This document shows, in pieces, positions 16,768-23,973 of a stretch of 64,000 nt of DNA; the stretch's first letter is position 1; each line of letters begins with the position of its first letter. The notes below the pieces were generated by a model that was not told the DNA's origin, did no database searches, and saw only the letters and a list, made by a program, of their open reading frames with translations. Location: positions 1-64,000 of the forward strand of contig JAGCWY010000084.1 in NCBI GenBank assembly GCA_017961625.1. The letters are read 5' to 3'. A program made the translations under genes and the position numbers. The stretch comes from Ruminococcus sp. (lineage in GTDB: Bacteria > Bacillota > Clostridia > Oscillospirales > Ruminococcaceae).

Positions 16768-17691
16768 TCAAACCTGAGTTGTTATGTCTTCGCGTATTGC
16801 CTCTTCATAGCTGACGGGAAGCTCACTGCGTCTGTCCAGAAGCTCTCTGACCTCATCACATACAAGCTCACATTCAAACACATTCAGTTCGACTTCATAG
16901 TTTTTCTGGTCGCCTGTACTGCCTTTTACAATAAAAAACACCTTGTATTTCTGTTCGGTCTGCAAATAAATACCGTCGTTGTACTGCTTTTCCCGTACGA
17001 CCTTTCTTCCTGCCTCAACAATATCCGCAGTCCTGAAAGATACGACCCTGCTCGGATTAAAAATTACGATATAATCCGTACCGATATTTAAGCCCGACGA
17101 CCATGACCTTATCAGCCTGCCGTTGTTATATGAAGCCTCGACGTCACGGTATTCCGCTTTGATTCGCTTCATCCAGCGCCTTGCCGGAATTCCTGCAAGC
17201 CTTCGCAGACCGTCACCTGAACATAGTATGCCGCAGCAAAGCATCATAAAGCGGAATTGCGTCATCTTTTCTATCGGATGCGGCATAAGTATGCATACAA
17301 AGACCACAGTGATAGTGAAGAAAAACAGGAAATACAGGTATGTGGGCGGATTACGGTAATTCCTTAGCATATCTGCACGCATACCACGAGGATCAATCTT
17401 TGCGAACTCATATTGCGTTTTGAAATTCAGATATGCCTGCCGCCATGACTGAGAAGAAAAGTACTCGCCGCTTTCCACGGACATTTTAATCGCATCGTTC
17501 TGTTTTATGGCACGCAATTCTGCCATATATATCGCAACACTTACAGCTATTATCGCCAAAGGGATAACAAAGGAGAGGACCTTTCCGATTTTTGAGTCAG
17601 TAATTGTTGCTGTCACAAAAAACGCTGTCAGGCTCAGGACTGCTGTTACAAGAATTATCATGACTGTTCTAAGCTTTTTGATACAGATCAC
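16768..17691 (-). CDS. Membrane protein of unknown function
   Basis: 307 residues, not recognised. Hydrophobic segments lie at about residues 10-28, 35-56, 117-136 and 143-160. The last ~140 residues are soluble and beta-rich, possibly facing the cytosol. The GTG start at 17691 is only one base from an AAAGGA, so the true start is uncertain; the next in-frame ATG is at 17661. It is the second gene behind the tyrosine T-box and lies 14 bases after the small membrane protein gene. Confidence 0.7.
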   Translation of the reverse strand: MICIKKLRTVMIILVTAVLSLTAFFVTATITDSKIGKVLSFVIPLAIIAVSVAIYMAELRAIKQNDAIKMSVESGEYFSSQSWRQAYLNFKTQYEFAKIDPRGMRADMLRNYRNPPTYLYFLFFFTITVVFVCILMPHPIEKMTQFRFMMLCCGILCSGDGLRRLAGIPARRWMKRIKAEYRDVEASYNNGRLIRSWSSGLNIGTDYIVIFNPSRVVSFRTADIVEAGRKVVREKQYNDGIYLQTEQKYKVFFIVKGSTGDQKNYEVELNVFECELVCDEVRELLDRRSELPVSYEEAIREDITTQV

Positions 17692-17705
17692 GTCCTTTCT
17701 GCATA

Positions 17706-18167
17706 TTATTCCGCGTGCTTCATTATGGCTTTTAGCAGACCGAGGAAAGCGGAGTGTATGAAGGTGCGGACTGCAATTAGAGCGTGCCCTCCCATAAAAA
17801 CGTATTTAATGTAACCATAGAAAGTTTCGCCTGGAGCTCCGGAGTTTTTTGGGGTAAGACCTGACATATAGGGTTCTACAATACTGTTCCCGAACGTGAC
17901 AAACTGTACGAAAAGCGATAGCAGAAGCGCAATCGTAAAGCTGAGATTGAGCCATGCACTGTCGAGACCGGCAAGTCCGGAGACAGGATGTATATATCTT
18001 GTGAACAAGGCTATCCCCGCTATGGACAGGACTAAACAGACGGTCATGCGTATAAAAGGGGAGCTGTTACCTGATTTTGCAGGACTGATAAAGCCAATGT
18101 ACAGCATGAGCAGTGAAAACAGAAAGACCGCAAGCCCGAGGCTGAGATAACCTATAGTTCTTTTCAT
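17706..18167 (-). CDS. Small four-helix membrane protein, first gene behind the T-box
   Basis: 153 residues with about four hydrophobic segments (residues 5-27, 38-58, 70-92, 125-145) and no recognised domain. The ATG at 18167 is supported by AAAGGA a few bases upstream. A longer in-frame reading would run into the T-box terminator and is not credible. Being the gene nearest to a tyrosine-responsive leader, it could be involved in tyrosine or precursor handling, but that is only position-based inference. Confidence 0.7.
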   Translation of the reverse strand: MKRTIGYLSLGLAVFLFSLLMLYIGFISPAKSGNSSPFIRMTVCLVLSIAGIALFTRYIHPVSGLAGLDSAWLNLSFTIALLLSLFVQFVTFGNSIVEPYMSGLTPKNSGAPGETFYGYIKYVFMGGHALIAVRTFIHSAFLGLLKAIMKHAE

Positions 18168-18189
18168 AGTTCGTCGTCCTTTCAGTAAT

Positions 18190-18426
18190 AATAAAAGCCC
18201 CCGGGCAGACTTATGCTGTCCGGGGGCGAAATTACTCGCGGTACCACCCCGATTTGCCGGGCTAAGCCGGCCTTTTAAAGCTGTAACGGGCAAACCCGAC
18301 CACGCCTACTTGCTTTCAACGCGACAACTCCCGAATGTAAGTCACTGTACTCCGTCATTCCCTCGCACCTTACGGGAACTCTCTGCATCGGGCAATGTAC
18401 AGGTTTTATTCGTTCACAGTATTTAT
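18190..18426 (-). promoter_or_regulatory. T-box leader riboswitch, predicted tyrosine specifier (UAC)
   Basis: Read on the minus strand, the leader has a long Stem I with AGAGAG and GGTGCGAG elements. The specifier loop reads GAC-U-UAC-AUUC, with UAC at 18337-18339. The invariant T-box GGGTGGTACCGCG lies at 18237-18249. A terminator follows (18197-18208 paired with 18216-18227, then TTTTATT). Uncharged tRNA-Tyr should stabilise the antiterminator and allow readthrough into the genes from 18167 down. Specifier assignment is by alignment with the known GAA-N-codon-A pattern. Confidence 0.93.
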
Positions 18427-18432
18427 ACGTTT

Positions 18433-18461
18433 ATAATATCATATCTTTTTTTTCTTGTCAA
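18433..18461 (-). promoter_or_regulatory. Promoter of the T-box leader
   Basis: On the minus strand, TTGACA (18456-18461) and TATTAT (18433-18438) are 17 bp apart, placing the start of transcription near 18426, at the 5' side of Stem I. Confidence 0.85.
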
Positions 18462-18534
18462 GCCCTTCGATAATACGGATTTTCTTAATGCATAATGTGT
18501 AATTTATGATAGTTAGGGTAAGGATCAAAAGTCA

Positions 18535-18574
18535 GCAATAATTAAAAAGTTAAGCTGATAGTAGTAATTATTGC
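18535..18574. repeat. Inverted repeat in the gap before the DUF1846 gene
   Basis: GCAATAATTA (18535-18544) and its complement (18565-18574) are separated by 20 bases. No role is evident. The gap 18462-18793 otherwise holds only the promoter at 18733. Confidence 0.3.
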
Positions 18575-18732
18575 ACAATACCTGAGCCATGTTTTGGTAT
18601 AGTACGCAGATCACCAAAATATTTCTTCAATATTCTATGTTTTAATTATAATTTTCAAAAACGTTCCGAACTGCGTATATAAGGGAATATAAAAAAGGAG
18701 AAACTTTAAATTATTTATTTTTTGCCTGGCAC

Positions 18733-18761
18733 TTGAAATTTGACATGGTTTGGTATATAAT
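18733..18761 (+). promoter_or_regulatory. Promoter of the DUF1846 gene
   Basis: TTGAAA (18733-18738) and TATAAT (18756-18761) are 17 bp apart. A nearer TTGACA at 18740 is only 10 bp from the -10 and was not used. Confidence 0.7.
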
Positions 18762-18793
18762 AAATTATTATAGTTTAATGGGAGGAAGAAATA

Positions 18794-20263
18794 ATGAGTT
18801 CCAAAATCGGATTTGACAATGAAAAATATCTCAAGACCCAGTCAGAGCATATCAGACAGCGTATCTCGCAGTTCGGCGACAAGCTTTACCTTGAATTCGG
18901 CGGAAAGCTCTTCGATGACTTTCACGCTTCGAGAGTGCTTCCAGGCTTCAAACCTGACAGTAAGCTGCAAATGCTTTTGCAACTGAAAGACGATGCAGAG
19001 ATAGTCATTGTTATCAATTCTGATGATATCGAGAAAAACAAGGTTCGCGGCGACCTCGGTATAACCTATGATATAGACGTTATCCGTCTTTTCAATGTCT
19101 TCACAAAGATCGGACTTTATGTCAGCAGTGTAGTTCTTACCCGATATGACGGTCAGCCCACGGCTGACGCCTTCCAGAAGCGACTTGAAGCTCTCGGCGT
19201 AAGGGTCTATCACCACTACAGTATAAAGGGCTATCCTTCCAATTTACAGTATATCATAAGCGATGAAGGCTACGGCAGGAATGAATACATAGAGACCTCC
19301 CGCAAGCTTGTAGTCATTACTGCCCCCGGTCCCGGAAGCGGAAAAATGGCTACATGCCTATCTCAGCTCTACCATGAGCACAAGAGGGGGATTAACGCCG
19401 GTTACGCAAAGTTTGAGACCTTCCCGATATGGAACCTCCCTCTCCGCCACCCTGTAAATATTGCTTACGAGGCGGCTACTGCCGACCTTAACGACGTTAA
19501 TATGATAGATCCATTCCACCTCGAAGCCTACGGAAAGACCACCGTAAACTATAACCGCGACGTGGAAATATTCCCCGTACTAAATGCGATGTTTGAGAAG
19601 ATACTGGGTGAGTCACCTTATAAGTCGCCTACAGATATGGGCGTAAATATGGCAGGCAATTGTATCGTTGATGACGAGGCTGTTTCCGAAGCCGCAAGAC
19701 AAGAGATAATTCGCCGTTACTATACAGGCATGTGCGAGTATCGAAAGGGCCTTATTTCTGAGGACGAGGTAATGAAGCTGGAGCTTCTTATGAAGCAGGC
19801 TAATGTTACTGTTGAAGACAGAAAGGTAGTTTCTGCCGCTCTTGACAAGGAAAAGGCTACTGACGGACCTGCGGCAGCTATGGAGCTACCAGATGGAACG
19901 GTTATTACGGGACGCACATCAAATCTTCTCGGTGCAGTATCGGCTCTGCTCATAAATGCTCTGAAGCATTTTGCGTCTATAGACGATGATATCCCGCTTA
20001 TGTCGCCACATGTTATTGAACCTATCATGGCTTTGAAGGTGAACCACCTTGGCAACAGCAACCCGAGAATGCACACCGACGAAACTCTTATTGCGTTGTC
20101 TATCTGCGCAAATACCGACGACAACGCAAAGAAGGCTATGGAGCAGATATCAAAGCTTCGCGGCTGTGAGGTACATTCAACTGTTATACTCTCTCAGGTT
20201 GATGAGCGTATTTTTAAAAGACTTGGAATAAACCTTACCTGCGAGCCCAAGTACGAGGCATAA
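18794..20263 (+). CDS. DUF1846 (UPF0371) family protein
   Basis: 489-residue cytosolic protein recognisable over its whole length as DUF1846: start IGFDNEKYLKTQ, mid region TAPGPGSGKMATCLSQLYHE, and later NIAYEAATADLNDVNMIDPFHLEAYG. The GPGSGKMAT loop suggests nucleotide or phosphate binding. The family has structural representatives but no settled biochemical role that I can state. GGAGG precedes the ATG, and the gene has its own promoter. No obvious operon partner is present; a MITE-like element follows it. Confidence 0.92.
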   Translation: MSSKIGFDNEKYLKTQSEHIRQRISQFGDKLYLEFGGKLFDDFHASRVLPGFKPDSKLQMLLQLKDDAEIVIVINSDDIEKNKVRGDLGITYDIDVIRLFNVFTKIGLYVSSVVLTRYDGQPTADAFQKRLEALGVRVYHHYSIKGYPSNLQYIISDEGYGRNEYIETSRKLVVITAPGPGSGKMATCLSQLYHEHKRGINAGYAKFETFPIWNLPLRHPVNIAYEAATADLNDVNMIDPFHLEAYGKTTVNYNRDVEIFPVLNAMFEKILGESPYKSPTDMGVNMAGNCIVDDEAVSEAARQEIIRRYYTGMCEYRKGLISEDEVMKLELLMKQANVTVEDRKVVSAALDKEKATDGPAAAMELPDGTVITGRTSNLLGAVSALLINALKHFASIDDDIPLMSPHVIEPIMALKVNHLGNSNPRMHTDETLIALSICANTDDNAKKAMEQISKLRGCEVHSTVILSQVDERIFKRLGINLTCEPKYEA

Positions 20264-20315
20264 TTCTAGCCGGCAGTAAGCTCTGGACACGCAGATATAC
20301 TTCCTAAGACAAAAA

Positions 20316-20439
20316 GGGGCTGTAAAAGAACTCCCTCTTACACAATATTTTAAAAATAGCTACACAGAAATAGTGATTCTAAACGGGTCAAGTTGTCTTC
20401 TGTGCGGCTATTTCTATTATACTGAGTTTTTACAATCCC
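20316..20439. mobile_element. MITE-like element, copy A
   Basis: About 124 bases bounded by GGGGCTGTAAAA and the near-complement TTTTTACAATCCC. A large internal hairpin pairs AAATAGCTACACAGAA with TTCTGTGCGGCTATTT. The same outer ends and the inner TTCTGTGCGGCT block occur in the element at 37399-37508. It has no coding capacity. Any transposase that moved it is not in the window. Confidence 0.6.
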
Positions 20440-20494
20440 ATTTGTAATATACATTTGTGAACGTCAGGTGCTCTAAAACACACACAAAATGTTA

Positions 20495-20529
20495 TTTATT
20501 CGAAATTTCTACGAGAAATTTCGAATAAA
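20495..20529. promoter_or_regulatory. Large palindrome, candidate NrtR operator
   Basis: TTTATTCGAAATTTCT (20495-20510) and its perfect 16-bp complement (20514-20529) are separated by ACG, ending 3 bp before the -35 of the NAD-salvage operon. Each arm contains TTCGAA. A regulator of the NrtR type is encoded by the first gene, so autoregulation is the simplest reading. A structural hairpin role is less likely because it lies outside the transcript. Confidence 0.65.
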
Positions 20530-20532
20530 CAC

Positions 20533-20561
20533 TTGACATCTTATTAATTTTATGATATTAT
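20533..20561 (+). promoter_or_regulatory. Promoter of the NAD-salvage operon
   Basis: TTGACA (20533-20538) and TATTAT (20556-20561) are 17 bp apart, about 31 bp upstream of the start codon. Confidence 0.85.
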
Positions 20562-20592
20562 CATAATAGTAATAACAGAGGAGGCAATCTGA

Positions 20593-21414
20593 ATGGAGAG
20601 TGAAAAGGAATTTCTTGCGAAATATGACCTCAGTAAATACGACAGACCATCGGTAACGACGGATGTGGTAGCATTTATGATAAGCTCCGAGGACAAGACC
20701 AGCTACAGGAAGAACCCCGAGAATAAGCTCCGGCTTCTGCTCATTAAAAGGGGAGGACATCCTTTCAAGGATATGTGGGCACTACCTGGCGGCTTTTTAC
20801 AGAAAGGGGAGACCATTGAGGAATGTGCTCTAAGAGAAACGCAGGAGGAAACAAACGTACTGCCCGTGTCCATAATGCCTGTGGGTGTTTTCAGCAAGCC
20901 TGACCGTGACCCGAGAGGCTGGATAATCTCAAATGCCTTTGTTTCGGTGGTAAGCGAGGAATCAGTCAAACAGTTCGGAAGTGACGATGCCTCAGATGCA
21001 CAGTGGTTCAGTGTAAGCTTTGAAATGGGAGAGGAGAGTAGATATCATCTTTCCCTCAGCTTTGAGGAAATTGAGCTGAATGCCGTGCTCTCCGAGGAAA
21101 AAACGAGCTTCGGCAGATCGAGTTATCGTATTATCAACAGCGGAGGGCTTGCTTTTGACCATGCGGCTATAATCGCTACGGCTTTGACAGCTCTGAGGAA
21201 TGAAGCAAGGAATTACGACGCTATATTCGATTTCCTTCCGGAAAAATTCACGCTGACTGCCTTTCAGAAGGTTCAGGAGACTATAATGAACATATCGATT
21301 TTACCTGCGAATTTCAGGCGAATGGTCAGTAATTATGTGGAGGAGACCGATGAATATGTAAGGGGCGAGGGACACCGCCCTGCAAAGCTTTTCAGACGCA
21401 AAAATAAAACTTGA
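20593..21414 (+). CDS. nrtR: NrtR-type NUDIX regulator of NAD metabolism
   Basis: N-terminal NUDIX domain with a complete Nudix box in GGFLQKGETIEECALRETQEE. A winged-helix C-terminal domain has the family signature LAFDHAAII, FTLTAFQKVQE, NFRRMVSNYVEET and GEGHRPAKLF. NrtR proteins repress NAD-synthesis genes and release DNA on binding ADP-ribose. Intact Nudix residues leave residual hydrolase activity possible. The next two genes (nicotinamidase, PncB) are exactly the pathway expected, and a long palindrome sits at the promoter. GAGGAGG precedes the ATG. Confidence 0.9.
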   Translation: MESEKEFLAKYDLSKYDRPSVTTDVVAFMISSEDKTSYRKNPENKLRLLLIKRGGHPFKDMWALPGGFLQKGETIEECALRETQEETNVLPVSIMPVGVFSKPDRDPRGWIISNAFVSVVSEESVKQFGSDDASDAQWFSVSFEMGEESRYHLSLSFEEIELNAVLSEEKTSFGRSSYRIINSGGLAFDHAAIIATALTALRNEARNYDAIFDFLPEKFTLTAFQKVQETIMNISILPANFRRMVSNYVEETDEYVRGEGHRPAKLFRRKNKT

Positions 21415-21440
21415 CTGTCGCGTCGGGGCTGAGTTATAAT
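21411..21440 (+). promoter_or_regulatory. Possible internal promoter before the nicotinamidase gene
   Basis: TTGACT (21411-21416) and TATAAT (21435-21440) are 18 bp apart. The -35 overlaps the nrtR stop codon. It would allow pncA-pncB expression independent of the palindrome-linked promoter. Confidence 0.5.
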
Positions 21441-21477
21441 AAATGTAATATTAATGACCAAAGGAGGATATGGGTCT

Positions 21478-22002
21478 ATGAAAAAGGTTTTGGTAGTAGT
21501 TGATATGCAGAAGGATTTTGTTGACGGAGTTCTAGGTTCCGAGGAAGCCTGCGCCATAATTCCTGTTGCTGCTAAGAAAATAGCTGGTTTCGAGGGAGAG
21601 ATATTCGTTACATACGATACCCATTTTGACGACTATATTGATACGGCAGAGGGAAAAAAGCTGCCTGTACCGCACTGTATCAAGGGCACTGAGGGCTGGC
21701 AGCTTAATAGGGATATAGCGGCTGCTCTCAAGGGAAAGAAATATACTCCCGTGGAAAAATATACCTTTGGCTCTGTAAAGCTGCCTGAACTCATAAAAAC
21801 ATCTGCCGGTACAGATAATCTGAGCATAGAGCTCATAGGTCTCTGTACTGATATATGCGTTGTGAGCAACGCTCTGCTTCTTAAAGCGAATTTTCCTGAA
21901 GCTGTCATAGCTGTTGATGTAGCCTGCTGCGCTGGGGTTACTCCTGAAAAGCACGATGCAGCTATCGAAACCATGAAAAGTTGCCAGATAGATATATTAT
22001 GA
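21478..22002 (+). CDS. pncA: Nicotinamidase / isochorismatase-family cysteine hydrolase
   Basis: 174-residue cytosolic hydrolase converting nicotinamide to nicotinate. It has the catalytic Asp in VVVDMQKDF, the DTH metal-binding motif and PHCIKGTEGW of nicotinamidases, and the nucleophile Cys in GLCTDICVVSN. A reading from an upstream ATG at 21454 would translate through the ribosome binding site AAGGAGG (21461-21467), so the start is the ATG at 21478. It sits between nrtR and pncB, which makes nicotinamidase much more likely than isochorismatase. Confidence 0.9.
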   Translation: MKKVLVVVDMQKDFVDGVLGSEEACAIIPVAAKKIAGFEGEIFVTYDTHFDDYIDTAEGKKLPVPHCIKGTEGWQLNRDIAAALKGKKYTPVEKYTFGSVKLPELIKTSAGTDNLSIELIGLCTDICVVSNALLLKANFPEAVIAVDVACCAGVTPEKHDAAIETMKSCQIDIL

Positions 22003-22021
22003 TAAGGAAAGGAAGATCATT

Positions 22022-23221
22022 ATGAAGCTTGAACCTATAGTTATTTCCCTCCTCGATACGGACCTTTACAAATTCAATATGGATCAGGTCATCTTCCATA
22101 AACACACTGACCTCTGTGGGCAGTACTTCTTCAAGTGCCGTAATAAGGACGTTGTATTTACACCTGAAATGGTTCAGGAGATAAATGACCAGATAGACCA
22201 CCTCTGTTCACTTACATTCAAAAAGGAAGAGCTTGATTATCTCCGTTCCATACGCTTTATCAAGGACGACTATGTTGAATTCCTAAGACTTTGGAGACCT
22301 ATTAGGGACTATGTCACGGTAAGACTGGAGGATAGCGGAGAACTGTATATCGAGGTGAATGGTCCGCTATTCTCGGCAATGCAGTTCGAGATATATCTGC
22401 TGGAGATAGTTAACGAGGTATACTTCCGCATGAAGTATAACTATGATAGGCTGAGAAAGTCTGCTGAGGAAAGGCTCAATAAGAAGATAAAGGCAATGAA
22501 CGATGGCACTTATACATTCAGCTTTGCCGAGTTCGGTTGCCGTAGGCGTCTTTCAAGAGAGTGGGAGGATGTTGTTGTAAAACGTCTTGTTACTGAAACA
22601 AAGAACTGTGTTGGTACTTCAAATGTTTATCTTGCCATGAAGTACAATGTTACTCCTATCGGCACTTATGCTCACGAGTTCGTGCAGATGTATCAGGGCA
22701 TAGATTCCATACCTCTTGCTTATACTAACCACTATGCCATGAAGGACTGGTACGATGAGTACGACGGTGATAACGGTACAGCTCTTACAGATACGGTTAC
22801 TACTGACCTGTTCCTGCTGGACTTCAACCGTTCTATGGTCAATAACTATACGGGAGTGCGCCACGACAGCGGTGACCCTTACGAGTGGGGAGAGAAGATA
22901 ATAGCTCATTATAAAAAGTACGGAGTTGATCCAAAGACCAAGCTCCTGCTGTTCAGTGACAGTCTTGACTTTGACAGGGCACAGAAGCTTTACGACTACT
23001 TCTGCGACAAGACTAAGGTTTCTTTCGGCATAGGCACCTTCTGCTCTAACGATACGGAGGAAAAGGCACTTAATATTGTTATAAAGCTCCAGTATGTAAA
23101 CGGTCGTCCAGTTGCTAAGCTCTCTGATGATATGGGTAAGGCTATGTGCCGCGACGAGGAATATCTTGGCTATCTCAAGCGCTCGGTTGAGTTCCGGCTC
23201 AAGCGCGAGAGAAGCCGTTAG
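22022..23221 (+). CDS. pncB: Nicotinate phosphoribosyltransferase
   Basis: 399 residues. It joins nicotinate and PRPP (with ATP) to form nicotinate mononucleotide in the Preiss-Handler pathway. It begins DTDLYKFNMDQVIFHKH, has the core EFGCRRR...GTSNVYLAMKYNVTPIGTYAHE with the catalytic histidine region, and later GVRHDSGDPYEWGEKI and FSDSLD phosphate-binding segments. It starts 20 bases after pncA, with AAGGAAAGG upstream, and completes the NAD-salvage unit. The operon terminator is about 180 bases downstream. Confidence 0.96.
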   Translation: MKLEPIVISLLDTDLYKFNMDQVIFHKHTDLCGQYFFKCRNKDVVFTPEMVQEINDQIDHLCSLTFKKEELDYLRSIRFIKDDYVEFLRLWRPIRDYVTVRLEDSGELYIEVNGPLFSAMQFEIYLLEIVNEVYFRMKYNYDRLRKSAEERLNKKIKAMNDGTYTFSFAEFGCRRRLSREWEDVVVKRLVTETKNCVGTSNVYLAMKYNVTPIGTYAHEFVQMYQGIDSIPLAYTNHYAMKDWYDEYDGDNGTALTDTVTTDLFLLDFNRSMVNNYTGVRHDSGDPYEWGEKIIAHYKKYGVDPKTKLLLFSDSLDFDRAQKLYDYFCDKTKVSFGIGTFCSNDTEEKALNIVIKLQYVNGRPVAKLSDDMGKAMCRDEEYLGYLKRSVEFRLKRERSR

Positions 23222-23403
23222 CCTGTAGTATTGGATAAGGGTATTCCGCTCTAGCATAATTGAGGTACAAAATTACCGAGCCAATAATTTCAGGCTCTAT
23301 AACCCGCTTTTGCGATAAGGGAAGCCGACTAAAATTCGCCACATAAATATGGGACGCCAGTGTGGCGTTCCATGAGAAGGATGCCCTCAATGCATAAAAA
23401 GAG

Positions 23404-23431
23404 AACCGCCGATGCTATTGCGCCGGCGGTT
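23404..23431 (+). terminator. Terminator downstream of pncB
   Basis: AACCGCCG pairs with CGGCGGTT across 12 bases, followed by TTTTATT. Confidence 0.7.
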
Positions 23432-23801
23432 TTTATTCTCTTTCCGAAAGGTGTGTTCAGAGGACGGTGGTGTGCGGCACCGTCGTGAGTGTTTTGCGCC
23501 GGGAGGTATTGTGTTCGGCGCTGGAACGAGGAACAATGAAGGTTGTCTTTTATTTCTTTTCCTTTACTGTCTATATTATAGCGCAGTCCAGGCTGATATG
23601 CAATAACAGAGCGATTTCGGTTTGTATACAGTTTGGATATCAAATGCTTACGGAATATGTCAAATCGGTTACATAATTCTGACAACGATGACAAATTTTG
23701 TCAGGGAAATATGAAGAGAGCTCTGAAATTTCGGGCTCTCAGCCTTATTAGGTATAGTTCGGGCAGTATTCTCTGTACAGTCTACATTGTAAGAATTTTC
23801 A
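23432..23801. other. Gene-free stretch downstream of the NAD operon
   Basis: About 370 bases with no supported gene. Short hairpins are visible (for example GAGAGCTCTGAAATTTCGGGCTCTC near 23713, written here only as a locator), but no domain, promoter pair or repeat family is evident. Confidence 0.3.
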
Positions 23802-23831
23802 TTGTACCTTTTTTTGTTTTTTGCATATTAT
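23802..23831 (+). promoter_or_regulatory. Candidate promoter of a small RNA
   Basis: TTGTAC (23802-23807) and TATTAT (23826-23831) are 18 bp apart, with an overlapping TATAAT at 23829-23834. Transcription would start at the first stem of the structured block that follows. Confidence 0.45.
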
Positions 23832-23836
23832 AATAT

Positions 23837-23970
23837 AAGCAGCAGGTTCGAACGTGCCGTCAAGAGGTGGAGCAGCGCTCCCACGGACAGCTTCCTGGCA
23901 TAAGGCGCGGCTCCTGACGGCTGCTTTCATATAGAAAAAGCTGCCGGAGCATAACCGGCAGCTTTTGTGT
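23837..23970 (+). ncRNA. Candidate structured small RNA with promoter and terminator
   Basis: No ORF is present, but nested complementarity is. AAGCAG (23837-23842) pairs with CTGCTT (23921-23926), CCGTCA (23857-23862) with TGACGG (23915-23920), and GTGGAGC (23867-23873) with GCTCCCAC (23877-23884). A small GTTCGAAC palindrome also occurs. A promoter-like sequence lies just upstream and an intrinsic terminator at 23936-23966. It does not match SRP RNA, tmRNA, 6S RNA or tRNA features that I know. Real transcription is unproven. Confidence 0.4.
23936..23966. terminator. Bidirectional terminator before the dockerin-VanY gene
   Basis: A perfect 12-bp stem AAAAGCTGCCGG (23936-23947) pairs with 23955-23966 across a 7-base loop, with T runs on both strands. 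It ends the dockerin-VanY gene on the minus strand and the candidate small RNA on the plus strand. Confidence 0.85.
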
Positions 23971-23973
23971 TTT

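Noticed and set aside
18740..18761. TTGACA at 18740 as the -35 of the DUF1846 gene
   Set aside because: Spacer to the TATAAT would be 10 bp; the TTGAAA at 18733 gives 17 bp.
23845..23926. Possible tRNA on the minus strand because of GTTCGAAC and a 7-bp AAGCAGC/GCTGCTT pairing
   Set aside because: The T-arm stem does not form next to the TTCGAA loop, and no D or anticodon arm could be drawn; listed as an unnamed structured RNA instead.
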